Assembly (NCBI GenBank): GCA_024743055.1
Contig: JANSXH010000022.1
Coordinates: 1 to 37,158 of the forward strand
Direction: 5' to 3'
From: Pseudomonadota bacterium
GTDB taxonomy: Bacteria > Pseudomonadota > Alphaproteobacteria > Sneathiellales > Sneathiellaceae
DNA length: 37,158 nt
The position numbers were made by a program, and so were the translations under genes. This document shows positions 16,275-23,519 of the stretch, in pieces. The notes under the pieces are model-generated. The model had not been told where the DNA came from, made no database searches, and saw only the letters and a program-made list of their open reading frames with translations. The number at the start of each line of letters is the position of its first letter. The stretch's first letter is position 1.

Positions 16275-16290
16275 TAGCTTATACAAGCTA
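16275..16290. promoter_or_regulatory. Dyad over a probable -10 element of the desaturase gene
   Basis: TAGCTT (16275-16280) and AAGCTA (16285-16290) flank four bases. On the minus strand the centre contains TATAAG, a fair -10 box for the desaturase. A regulator bound here would block the promoter. Confidence 0.35.
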
Positions 16291-16391
16291 TATAGAGCGG
16301 AAATGCCATATCCGTCCGTATATAGACATCACGAAATCGAGTGTTTCACCTATAGCGGGAGTATGACGAATTAAATACGCGTAGTGCAACG

Positions 16392-16736
16392 TCAGCCATG
16401 TAGATCGACACTGTCTTTTGGCGCTTCAGCGCGATCCTGCATGCTGTAGTCTCTCATGACCTTGGCTACCCGAAGGCGATAATTGTCGAAAACCGCTTTA
16501 CGGCTGCCTGCCTGGATACGCCGATGCTCGATGACATTGCGCCAGGCATCAATGGCGGCCTCATCCCGCCAGAAGGAGAGGGCGACAAATTTTCCCGGTT
16601 CCACCACACTCTCGAAACGCTCGATGGAGATAAAGCCATCGAAATCATCCACCAGTGACATCATGCTCTGCCCCATATCCAGATAGGTGTCTCCGCTTCC
16701 AGGCTTAGGCCAGGATTCAAAAATAACGGCAATCAC
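16392..16736 (-). CDS. Antibiotic biosynthesis monooxygenase (ABM) domain protein
   Basis: A 114-residue single ABM domain, a ferredoxin-like fold found in cofactor-free monooxygenases, heme-degrading enzymes and many uncharacterised proteins. The family signature is clear in order: VIFESWPKPG, GFISIERFESV, KFVALSFWRDEAAIDAWR (near 48-65), HRRIQAGSR, and YRLRVAKVMRDY near the end. The start is GTG with AAGGAAAG seven bases upstream. It follows the enoyl-CoA hydratase gene by 59 bp on the same strand and is probably in the same TetR-controlled transcript. The substrate is unknown. Confidence 0.85.
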   Translation of the reverse strand: MIAVIFESWPKPGSGDTYLDMGQSMMSLVDDFDGFISIERFESVVEPGKFVALSFWRDEAAIDAWRNVIEHRRIQAGSRKAVFDNYRLRVAKVMRDYSMQDRAEAPKDSVDLHG

Positions 16737-16795
16737 GATACTTTCCTTTCCTATAAATCATGTTTTCAGGGCGTCAAGGCTCACTATAGAGACAT

Positions 16796-17587
16796 TTAGA
16801 TCCCTGTATATTGTGGTGGCCGCCTGTCGATCCAGGCCGCCAGACCTTCATGAACATCGTCTGTCGCTGCCATGCGGGCAAACTGTTCCCGCTCTATCAG
16901 CAGGCCCTCTTCGATGGTTGTATTCAGCCCGCGTGTCACGGCGCTAATGATGCGAGCGGCGGCGAGGGAAGAATGCCGGAGTATCCGTTCTGCCAGCTCG
17001 AAGGCCTCTGGCAACAACTGATCATGGGGTACGATCTTATTGACCAGGCCCATTTCAAGGGCACGCTCCGGCGAGAAACTGTCTCCGGTCAATAACAGTT
17101 CGAGGGCGCGTTTGCGTCCGGCCAGACGCGGCAGCCTTTGGGTTCCGCCGAAGGTCGGGGGAATGCCGATATTGATCTCTGGCTTGGCAAAGATTGCGCG
17201 CTCACTGGCGATAGCAAGATGCACGGCTTCTGTAATTTCACAGCCACCGCCATAGGCAATGCCGTTGACGGCGGCAATCACCGGTTTCGGGAAGGATTCG
17301 AGCCGGGCAGTCATGGTTTGGCCCCGCTTGCAGAACTCTCGGACGGCGACCTCTACACTGGCTTTGACGCTCGTTGAGAATTCATGAATATCCGCACCGG
17401 CGGAGAAGGCACGGTCCCCGGCGCCGGTCAGGATCACCGCGCGGATTTTCGGATCCTCTTCAATCCAGTTCAGCAGAGACATCAGACGCTCATTTGTCGC
17501 GTAATTGAGGGCGTTCAGTTTTTCCGGCCGGTTCAGGGTGAGAAGGGCGATGGCCCCCTTTTTTTCGTATGTAATCAATTCAGGCAT
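16796..17587 (-). CDS. Enoyl-CoA hydratase/isomerase (crotonase family)
   Basis: A 263-residue crotonase-fold enzyme that adds water to 2-enoyl-CoA esters or performs related chemistry in fatty-acid or amino-acid breakdown. The oxyanion-hole stretch is GAGDRAFSAGADIHEF (55-70) and a second glycine-rich part is YGGGCEIT (112-119). Both catalytic glutamates of true hydratases are present, E117 (GGGCE) and E137 (KPEINIG), so hydratase activity is the best guess. It is divergent from a TetR gene with only 71 bp between, and followed by the ABM gene, suggesting a small TetR-controlled catabolic unit. Confidence 0.9.
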   Translation of the reverse strand: MPELITYEKKGAIALLTLNRPEKLNALNYATNERLMSLLNWIEEDPKIRAVILTGAGDRAFSAGADIHEFSTSVKASVEVAVREFCKRGQTMTARLESFPKPVIAAVNGIAYGGGCEITEAVHLAIASERAIFAKPEINIGIPPTFGGTQRLPRLAGRKRALELLLTGDSFSPERALEMGLVNKIVPHDQLLPEAFELAERILRHSSLAAARIISAVTRGLNTTIEEGLLIEREQFARMAATDDVHEGLAAWIDRRPPQYTGI

Positions 17588-17636
17588 GCAATTCTCCGTT
17601 CAATTTTGAGGGAGGCTAGCAAGCGCTGATCTTGAC

Positions 17637-17658
17637 GTATACTCACTGTGTAGTATAC
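17637..17658. promoter_or_regulatory. Probable TetR operator abutting the tetR start codon
   Basis: GTATACT (17637-17643) and AGTATAC (17652-17658) are exact reverse complements with an 8-base spacer, a size typical of TetR sites. The right half touches the ATG at 17659, so bound repressor would block its own transcription, and the divergent hydratase promoter lies within 50 bp. Confidence 0.65.
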
Positions 17659-18243
17659 ATGGAAATGGTTTCTGGAAATATCCCTGCAAAAGAACGTATT
17701 CTGACCGCTGCCAACCGTCTGTTTTATGGGGAAGGCATTCGGGCCGTCAGTGTTGATGCCATTGCCGCCAAGGCAGGTTTGACCAAGAAGACCCTCTATT
17801 ATCATTTCAAAAGCAAAGACGATTTGATTGAGGCCTATCTGGTAGCCCGCGATCAGCCGAACCTCGCGCTTTACAAGCAATGGTTTGACGAGGCTGAAGG
17901 CAGCCTCGCTGATAAGGTTGAGGCCATCTTCACCAATCTCGGCAATTCCGCCCGGCATCCCAAATGGAAAGGTTGCGGTTTTCTGCGCACGGCGGCGGAG
18001 CTCGCCAATATGCCGGGTCATCCGGCCATGAAAGTGGGGGCGGCTCATAAAAAGAAATTCGAGGCCTGGCTCAAAGACACCTTTGCGGGTGAAGGCATTG
18101 CCGCGCCAGATGATCTCGCGCGTCATATCGTCCTTCTCATGGACGGCGCCTTCTCAACCGTCCTCATCCACAAAGACCCCGCCTACATAGACGCCGCCGG
18201 CCGCGCCGCCCACGGAATGGTGGCGGCGAGCAAAGCCAATTAG
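17659..18243 (+). CDS. TetR/AcrR family transcriptional regulator
   Basis: A 194-residue repressor. The N-terminal HTH (about 9-55) is canonical: RILTAANRLFYGEGIRAVSVDAI and KKTLYYHFKSKDDLI. The ligand-binding part has CGFLRTAAELANMPGHPA, common in one TetR subgroup. Two ATG codons (17659 and 17665) could start it, and neither has a clear ribosome site because the operator fills the space, so a leaderless or very short-leader mRNA is likely. A longer reading from TTG at 17632 would put the operator inside the gene and is less likely. It probably controls itself and the divergent hydratase/ABM pair. Confidence 0.88.
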   Translation: MEMVSGNIPAKERILTAANRLFYGEGIRAVSVDAIAAKAGLTKKTLYYHFKSKDDLIEAYLVARDQPNLALYKQWFDEAEGSLADKVEAIFTNLGNSARHPKWKGCGFLRTAAELANMPGHPAMKVGAAHKKKFEAWLKDTFAGEGIAAPDDLARHIVLLMDGAFSTVLIHKDPAYIDAAGRAAHGMVAASKAN

Positions 18244-18371
18244 CACATAATTTCTCAGAAAGAGTTGTTTGATTGAACGCCTGCGTTAACCATAACCGAG
18301 ATTTAAACTGCCATCATAGATAGAAGAAAATAATTTTAACTAAATATATTCAAAAATGTTTTGGAAGGGTT

Positions 18372-19124
18372 ATGTTTCGTTTTACTAATGTATTGGCGGC
18401 CTTCGCTTTAACCGTAGGGGTTGCGAGTGGTGCTCAAGCTGCATCTTATAGTTTTTCGACGGCGGATTCACCGATTTATGTGATCGACCCAAATAATCCG
18501 TCTCCTGCTGATGCAAATCAGGGATGGTGGTCAAATGGTTATGGCGGGAGTAATGACAATCCAAATGCAGTGGCAGGTGACACTACCAACTACCTTTATA
18601 GAAATTTTTTCACCTTTGACTTGTCCGGATTGTCCCTTGGAGCAAATGAGAAGATTGTGAGTGCTTCTTTGTCAGGTTTTACTCATTCCGTAGAGGTCGC
18701 TGGCGGTCCGTATGAGACTTATGCACTTTATGATGTGTCCACAGACGCTGCGACTTTGAACTTTAAGAGCGGAGTTAATTTAGCCATTTATGAGGATTTG
18801 GGCACTGGTGATAGTTACGGCAGCCGTAATTTCTTTACAACTGACTCCTATAAAGATTTTTCTATGAATCTCAACGAATTTGCGTTTGAAGATATATTGG
18901 CCGCGCAAGGTGATTTTTTCTCTATCGGGGGTGCCCTTTTAACACTTGATAATTCAGGGTTTAGAGAGTGGGTGTTCGGTTTTTCTGGTGATTTCCCCTT
19001 TAAACTCAATGTAGAAACCCAAATCTCCGCAGTGCCACTTCCGGCGGCATTCCCGCTATATGGCGCAGGGCTTGCTGTCATGGGCTTTCTCGGCTGGCGC
19101 AAGCGTAAAAAAGCGGCTGTTTGA
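18372..19124 (+). CDS. VPLPA-CTERM sorting domain protein
   Basis: A 250-residue exported protein. It has a Sec signal (1-23, cleavage near AQA/ASY), a beta-rich body with FFTFDLSGL and ASLSGFTH stretches, and an exosortase-recognised tail: VPLPA (221-225), a hydrophobic helix, then a basic end (WRKRKK). Such tails are cut by an exosortase and the protein is sent to the surface or polysaccharide matrix. No exosortase gene is in the window. The body resembles other PEP-CTERM-type beta-sandwich proteins of unknown role. It stands alone with GGAAGGG before the ATG and its own strong terminator. Confidence 0.88.
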   Translation: MFRFTNVLAAFALTVGVASGAQAASYSFSTADSPIYVIDPNNPSPADANQGWWSNGYGGSNDNPNAVAGDTTNYLYRNFFTFDLSGLSLGANEKIVSASLSGFTHSVEVAGGPYETYALYDVSTDAATLNFKSGVNLAIYEDLGTGDSYGSRNFFTTDSYKDFSMNLNEFAFEDILAAQGDFFSIGGALLTLDNSGFREWVFGFSGDFPFKLNVETQISAVPLPAAFPLYGAGLAVMGFLGWRKRKKAAV

Positions 19125-19148
19125 ATATAACCCGCATAGCGAATTCGA

Positions 19149-19175
19149 AAACGGCGCCCTACGGCGCCGTTTTTT
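19149..19175 (+). terminator. Rho-independent terminator after VPLPA-CTERM gene
   Basis: ACGGCGCC (19151-19158) and GGCGCCGT (19163-19170) form an 8-bp GC stem with a CTAC loop, flanked by A on the left and six T (19170-19175) on the right. It is strong on the plus strand and, because of the A-run, also possible in the other direction. Confidence 0.9.
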
Positions 19176-19270
19176 GATGTCCATTCCAGGCAAACCGAAG
19201 GCGGATTCGGGACAGTTTCTCGCCCAAAACAGGTTTTAAGTGAACTCATCCTTTAGCGAGGGAGGGCGGT

Positions 19271-20422
19271 ATGGATTTTGAGTTTGAAACCCTGGGATCT
19301 TCTGTCATCGTGACCTGGCCCGACGGCCAGACGACTGACTATCCCTTTATCTGGCTGAGGGACAATTGCCAATGTCCCAAATGCTTTCATCCCTCGACCC
19401 ATGAGCGGCTTTTGTTCACCGCCGCCATCGACCCCGAAATTACCCCGACGTCCGTTGAGCGTGCCGATGATGGCATACGCATTCTCTGGAGCGAGGGAGA
19501 GGGGCATGAAAGTATCTTTACCGGCAAATGGCTCTATCACAACTCCATCGCCTCGCCGATAGGCGGGACGGTGCGGGAAAGCGCAACCCTCTGGGATGCG
19601 GCGTCGATCAATGAACTGCCGATGTTCGACTTTGCCGATTGTATGAGCGATGAGAAGGTCCTGATCCGCTGGTGCGCGGCCTTGCGCTCCCTCGGTGTGG
19701 CGATTGTCCGCAATATGCCGTCCCATGACGGCGCGGTGATCGAATTTGCCGATCATGTGGGCTATGTCCATGACACCATTTATGATCGGCTTCACAATGT
19801 CTTTTCCGACCCCAATGCCTATAATCTTGCCTCCACCTCGGAAGAGTTGAAACCGCATACGGATATGCCCAACTATTTCTCCCCACCCGGTGTGCAGCTC
19901 TTGCATTTCCTTGCCAATGAGGCGGAGGGCGGGGAGACGACCCTGGTCGATGGCTATCAGGCAGCGGTCCAGCTTCGCGAAGAGGACCCGGAGGCCTATG
20001 ATATTCTTGCCAAGACCGATGTCGGCTTTCGCCTTGCCAGCGAAAAAGGCGATATCGTCGGCCAGGCGCCCCTGATTGAAGTGGATAATCGCGGCTTTAT
20101 CCGCACCATCCGCTATTCCAATCAGTTAATGCTGCCCTTGCTCATTCCGGGGGCGGAGGTCAAGGGCTTCTATGACGCCTATCGGAAATTCACCAATCTC
20201 CTCAATACGCCAGAAAATCTGATCCGCTTTAAAACCCAAAGTGGGGATATGGTGGCGGTTCACAATCACCGGGTGCTCCATGGCCGGGCGGAGTTTCAAC
20301 CGGCCTCCGGTGCCCGTCATTTGCAACTCACCTACCTCGATTTTGATCTGGTGATGAGCCGCTTACGTCAGGAACGGGTCCGCGAAGCCGGCGAAGACCA
20401 GGTGGTCGAACGGTTTTACTGA
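19271..20422 (+). CDS. Gamma-butyrobetaine dioxygenase-like Fe(II)/2-oxoglutarate oxygenase
   Basis: A 383-residue enzyme of the family that hydroxylates gamma-butyrobetaine to L-carnitine or trimethyllysine, using O2 and 2-oxoglutarate. The N-terminal GBBH-type (DUF971) zinc domain has WLRDNCQCPKC with C33, C35, C38, and H79 aligns with the fourth ligand. The TauD-type catalytic domain has iron ligands H196 and D198 (KPHTDMPNY) and H337 (HRVLHGR), with an Arg downstream for 2-oxoglutarate. Length and layout match bacterial gamma-butyrobetaine dioxygenases. No carnitine transport or degradation genes lie beside it, so the physiological substrate is likely but unproven. GGAGGG precedes the ATG. 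Its stop directly abuts the stop of the convergent XRE gene. Confidence 0.85.
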   Translation: MDFEFETLGSSVIVTWPDGQTTDYPFIWLRDNCQCPKCFHPSTHERLLFTAAIDPEITPTSVERADDGIRILWSEGEGHESIFTGKWLYHNSIASPIGGTVRESATLWDAASINELPMFDFADCMSDEKVLIRWCAALRSLGVAIVRNMPSHDGAVIEFADHVGYVHDTIYDRLHNVFSDPNAYNLASTSEELKPHTDMPNYFSPPGVQLLHFLANEAEGGETTLVDGYQAAVQLREEDPEAYDILAKTDVGFRLASEKGDIVGQAPLIEVDNRGFIRTIRYSNQLMLPLLIPGAEVKGFYDAYRKFTNLLNTPENLIRFKTQSGDMVAVHNHRVLHGRAEFQPASGARHLQLTYLDFDLVMSRLRQERVREAGEDQVVERFY

Positions 20423-20920
20423 TCAGGATTGCCGCCGACTATCGAGGCGTTTTTTAATCGCACGCTGTTCCCATTGGATGCCGAACAGTCGGAAGGTCAT
20501 ATAAATGGCGAGGACTTGAAATAGAATGGCGACGAGCCAGGCGGCAGCGGCATATTGCACCCAGAGATGACCCGGTGAGATATAGACATCCAGTAGATAG
20601 AGCAGGGGTAGGAAGAAGATCGCGCAGATGATATTCATCTTCAGGCCGCGGATATTCCGCACATAATCGCGGGCCTCTTTTTCTTCGTCACTTCTATCCT
20701 GTATGTTCGTCGCTTTTTGGGGGCTCGGATCGGTCATAATGCTCTCCTGTCGCAGGGTGGCCAGATCGGTTCCGAAGGCGGCGGCGAGGGCGTTGAGGCT
20801 GTCGAGCCCGGCTTTCCTACCGCTTTCGATCCGCTGGATCGTGCGGAGACTGAGGCCGGACATCTGCGCCAAATGCTCTTGTGACCAGCCCCGTTCGAGG
20901 CGATTTTTCTGTACGCTCAT
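20423..20920 (-). CDS. XRE-family HTH protein with C-terminal 2TM domain
   Basis: A 165-residue protein joining a DNA-binding domain to a membrane domain. Residues 1-60 form an XRE HTH (LERGWSQEHLAQMSGLSLRT, RIESGRKAGLDSLNALA). After an acidic linker, residues about 85-160 form the 2TM domain: EARDYVRNIRGLKMN, helices at about 95-113 and 120-142, and a basic end. I chose the ATG at 20920 because GGAGAC lies six bases before it and the family begins MSVQ; a longer reading from 21007 has no support. Topology should place both ends in the cytoplasm, tethering the HTH to the membrane. Target and signal are unknown. Confidence 0.82.
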   Translation of the reverse strand: MSVQKNRLERGWSQEHLAQMSGLSLRTIQRIESGRKAGLDSLNALAAAFGTDLATLRQESIMTDPSPQKATNIQDRSDEEKEARDYVRNIRGLKMNIICAIFFLPLLYLLDVYISPGHLWVQYAAAAWLVAILFQVLAIYMTFRLFGIQWEQRAIKKRLDSRRQS

Positions 20921-21019
20921 GTCCGTCTCCTGTTCTCCTATTCCACTCGACAAATAGGGAGTATTTCCTCCCCAAACCACGTCACTGTCACGACAGGCGG
21001 CATCCAATCCTCAAAATTC

Positions 21020-21370
21020 TCAAATATGCGCCAGAATATTGATGACTTTGCCGAAGGGGTCCGTGACATAAAATCGGCGCACACCCCAGGGCTCATCTAC
21101 CGGACCATAGGAAATCTCAAATCCGGCCGTCTTGAACTTCTCATGCATCTCATCGACATCCTCCACTTCAATGGAGATATCCGGTGTGTCGGTGCCCGAT
21201 CCGCCTTCCTTGGCGACAGTGATCTGGACGGTCATTTCGGTATCCGCGCCATAGGTGACGACCCAGCCGTGATCCATCAGGACTTCAAGCCCCAGAATAT
21301 CCCCGTAAAAGCGCTTCGCGGCGGCGGGATCGGGGCTGTGGATATTGGTGACGATGCGTTTGACGGTCAT
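21020..21370 (-). CDS. VOC family (glyoxalase/dioxygenase fold) protein
   Basis: A 116-residue protein of the vicinal-oxygen-chelate superfamily, two beta-alpha-beta3 modules. Typical features are RIVTNIHSPDPAAAKRFYGDILGLEV at the start and the closing GVRRFYVTDPFGKVINIL, common in bleomycin-resistance/glyoxalase-like proteins. The start at 21370 has AGGAAC before it and fits the family; an upstream reading adds 20 residues unlike the family. Metal ligands are less certain, and function could be a lyase, isomerase or antibiotic-binding role. It lies 99 bp upstream of the XRE-2TM gene on the same strand. Confidence 0.85.
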   Translation of the reverse strand: MTVKRIVTNIHSPDPAAAKRFYGDILGLEVLMDHGWVVTYGADTEMTVQITVAKEGGSGTDTPDISIEVEDVDEMHEKFKTAGFEISYGPVDEPWGVRRFYVTDPFGKVINILAHI

Positions 21371-21553
21371 ATGTTCCTGTTTCCTTTTCTCTGGCCTTTC
21401 GAGAATTGTCGGAATTGCGTGGAATTTCAAGCCCTAAGAAGAAATATCTCAGTCCCAATCAGATGCTAAAAAATACGGTCAAATTAACGGTTTCTTTATC
21501 CTGTTTCTTTATCTTTTGGCCATAAATCGCAATTTCTGGCGGAAAAGTCGAGT

Positions 21554-22384
21554 ATGGGTATGACCGAAACGGTCCATGAATTTAGCCATTATGTGGTGCA
21601 AACCCTGGTCTCAGAGACCTGGCGCAGCTTCGATCGGTATGACGACGACGAAGAGGCACAGGATATTGCCCGCAAACTCGTTCCGGAATGGGGCGCCCCG
21701 AGGGTTCGCATTCTGGGTGGCTATTTTGATCCTTTTAAAAACCGCAATGTCTACCATTTGGTGGAAATTACGGAAGCGCCCGAAATTCCGGGAATTCTAA
21801 GCCGTTTCAACGCCTCGAAACTGGTACTGGGCGGATCCGCGGTAAGCGGGGCAGTCCTTGCCGTTGTGATGATCCTCTATGCCGTTGTTTCGCCTTTCTC
21901 TTCGTTCGCGGATGACGGCAAACCTGAAACTGTTGTTGCGGAAAAACCGGTGACGGAAGAACCCGTTGTCGCTTTCGCCCCATCGGAAACCACCATCATT
22001 GCTGCAATAACTGCCCCGAGCAATAAACCCATCGATCTGCGTGAGCGGTTCGAGGATATTGCCGCGCTTCCCTATGGGAAGATACAGGAACTGGACACAG
22101 TGCCCCTCAGGCTGCAAGGCCCCTGGAGCACTGCTTGCGAGAGCGGCGCGGGTACACTCATCATCGGTGAACATGATCTTGACCGCAGTGCGGGCAGCGG
22201 ATTCACGACACCTCTCAACGCCGTCTGGCAATCAGGCCAGCGCTATGGCCTGGTCCTTGAATCCGGTTCTGTTTTTATGGTCGACATGATCTCGGCTGAT
22301 CAAATCCAGAGATATGGGACCATGAACCGGTCCGGCGATTTTACCGCCGATCTGTCGGGAACCGTGCTGAAACGCTGCTTGTAG
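21554..22384 (+). CDS. Unknown single-pass membrane protein
   Basis: A 276-residue protein I do not recognise. The N-terminal 85 residues are charged and cytoplasmic-looking (DRYDDDEEAQDIARKLVPEW, then GGYFDPFKNRNVYHLVEI). One helix spans about 89-113. A Pro/Val/Glu-rich linker (120-150) leads to a globular part (155-276) with two cysteines near positions 195 and 275 that could pair in the periplasm. There are two possible starts, ATG 21554 and 21560. Upstream is a repeated TTTCTTTATC (21491-21500 and 21504-21513). The type II topology, with cytoplasmic N-terminus and periplasmic C-terminus, is inferred from the helix alone. Confidence 0.65.
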   Translation: MGMTETVHEFSHYVVQTLVSETWRSFDRYDDDEEAQDIARKLVPEWGAPRVRILGGYFDPFKNRNVYHLVEITEAPEIPGILSRFNASKLVLGGSAVSGAVLAVVMILYAVVSPFSSFADDGKPETVVAEKPVTEEPVVAFAPSETTIIAAITAPSNKPIDLRERFEDIAALPYGKIQELDTVPLRLQGPWSTACESGAGTLIIGEHDLDRSAGSGFTTPLNAVWQSGQRYGLVLESGSVFMVDMISADQIQRYGTMNRSGDFTADLSGTVLKRCL

Positions 22385-22646
22385 ACCGACCTCATTGCAG
22401 ATCTTTGCATCTCAATCCAAAATCCTGACAAGTTAATCTCCGGTACAAACAAACACCGGAAACCCTCTTACATGTACATGGAACTTTGGCTTGTTAGGGT
22501 GCCAACCCCTCCGGTTTCAAAGGCGTCCCTTTGATAACCTTAGAGAGAAATAGTACAACAATTGTTCTTATTTTGCAAGTTTAATCGGGAATTACAAGGT
22601 AACAAAGATTGCTACATTTTTAGTCTTGTAGCTGTATTGGCCTAAA
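22385..22646. other. 262-bp hairpin-rich spacer between convergent genes
   Basis: Both flanking genes end here, so no promoter is needed, yet the spacer is long and dense in dyads. These are TCCGGT/ACCGGA (22439-22460), CATGTACATG (22471-22480), GGGT/ACCC (22497-22508), GGTTTCAAAGG with CCTTTGATAACC (22513-22539, 11 bp with one bulge), AACAATTGTT (22557-22566) and GCTACA/TGTAGC (22611-22632). There is no open frame. It may hold an untranslated RNA or several mRNA-end hairpins. Confidence 0.45.
22513..22539. ncRNA. Strong hairpin within the convergent spacer, possible structured RNA element
   Basis: GGTTTCAAAGG (22513-22523) pairs with CCTTTGA (22528-22534) and AACC (22536-22539) around a CGTC loop, with one unpaired T. 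GGTTTC can instead pair with GAAACC at 22459-22464, giving two mutually exclusive folds. The strand of any transcript is unknown and no T-run follows. Confidence 0.3.
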
Positions 22647-23054
22647 TTACACGCTGTCACAAAAAGCTGCCGCAATCGCATGGGTATCGGTGAATTCCTG
22701 AAAGCGGATGATTTTACCGTCTTCCATATAGTGAATTTGCACCCAGTCGGCGGACCAGCTGCGACCGGTCTTTAATACCGTCATGGTTTCAAATCCCAGC
22801 ACCGTCACCTGACTACCGGCACCTGTCAGGGAGCGGATGGAAAATTCCTCAACCCGGACATTGGACCGGATCGCCTCGAAGAAGGACCTGACGTCTTCAA
22901 TTCCCGAATATCTTCCAGCAAAGGGAATGACAGCCGGTCCATCAAACACCCATTCGATCGAGGGGGATAGCGGAGCCAGCGCTGCCTCGAGATCGCGGCG
23001 CCCGATGGCCTGATAATGAGAGCGAACGAGCTCTTCCATTTCAGTCGTCTCCAT
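22647..23054 (-). CDS. NTF2-like/SnoaL-like domain protein
   Basis: A 135-residue protein of the NTF2-like fold, a cone-shaped barrel used by ketosteroid isomerase-type enzymes and many small binding proteins. The N-terminal helix ELVRSHYQAIGRRDLEAALA is followed by LSPSIEWVFDG, then the strands ADWVQIHYMEDGKIIRFQEFTD that define the family. No secretion signal. It may be co-transcribed downstream of the RidA-like gene (79 bp gap). No catalytic assignment is possible from sequence. Confidence 0.82.
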   Translation of the reverse strand: METTEMEELVRSHYQAIGRRDLEAALAPLSPSIEWVFDGPAVIPFAGRYSGIEDVRSFFEAIRSNVRVEEFSIRSLTGAGSQVTVLGFETMTVLKTGRSWSADWVQIHYMEDGKIIRFQEFTDTHAIAAAFCDSV

Positions 23055-23132
23055 CTGCTGCCCCTTCGTCGATTCACTGTAAGAGCAACATTATCCGGTT
23101 CGGAAATTTTGGTCAAAAATGGATGTGGATAT

Positions 23133-23519
23133 TCATCCGGCAGCGATAACCTCTACCTCGACCAGCCAGTCGCTCTCCAATGTTTCCGCGATAATCGCCG
23201 TTGTCGGCACCCGATGATCGCCAAGTGCGGCCATTCGGGCATCCTGATTGGCATCGGCAAATTGGCGGTCTCGCAAGTAACTGGTGATGCGGACGATGTT
23301 ATTGGTCGTCATATGGGCGCTGTTGAGGATGATCTTGATATTGGACCAGATTAGATCCAATTGCTGTTCGACTGATTTTCCGGCAGCAGAATTTTCATCC
23401 AGACCAATGGTGCCGGAGACAAACAGGAACCGCTCCGGTTGCTGGACTTCAAGCCCGTGAATGTAATCCTCGGTCGTTGGGAAAATTCCCTCTGTCGGGT
23501 CATGGGCAACGAGTTTCAT
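23133..23519 (-). CDS. RidA/YjgF family protein lacking the catalytic arginine
   Basis: A 128-residue trimer-forming RidA-fold protein. FLFVSGTIGLDEN (31-43) and NIKIILNSAHMTTNNIVRITSYL (split: NIKIILNSA, NIVRITSYL) match the family. In imine-hydrolysing RidA the conserved Arg follows PT or PA; here the stretch reads RVPTTAII, with T107 in its place. Enamine/imine deaminase activity is therefore doubtful, and it may be one of the Rid subgroups of unknown role. Its ATG overlaps the stop of the MFS gene (ATGA at 23516-23519), so the two are translationally coupled. A longer reading from 23618 is unlikely, since AGGAAC precedes this ATG. Confidence 0.82.
   Translation of the reverse strand: MKLVAHDPTEGIFPTTEDYIHGLEVQQPERFLFVSGTIGLDENSAAGKSVEQQLDLIWSNIKIILNSAHMTTNNIVRITSYLRDRQFADANQDARMAALGDHRVPTTAIIAETLESDWLVEVEVIAAG

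Noticed and set aside
17575..18126. 183-codon minus-strand frame opposite tetR
   Set aside because: Antisense to a canonical TetR HTH and spans the operator region; no supporting motif.
19253..19906. 217-codon minus-strand frame opposite the dioxygenase gene
   Set aside because: Covers the zinc and iron ligand region of the sense gene and has no recognisable fold features.
20950..20975. GGGAG/CTCCC dyad upstream of the XRE-2TM gene
   Set aside because: Only five base pairs and no flanking symmetry; expected by chance at this length.
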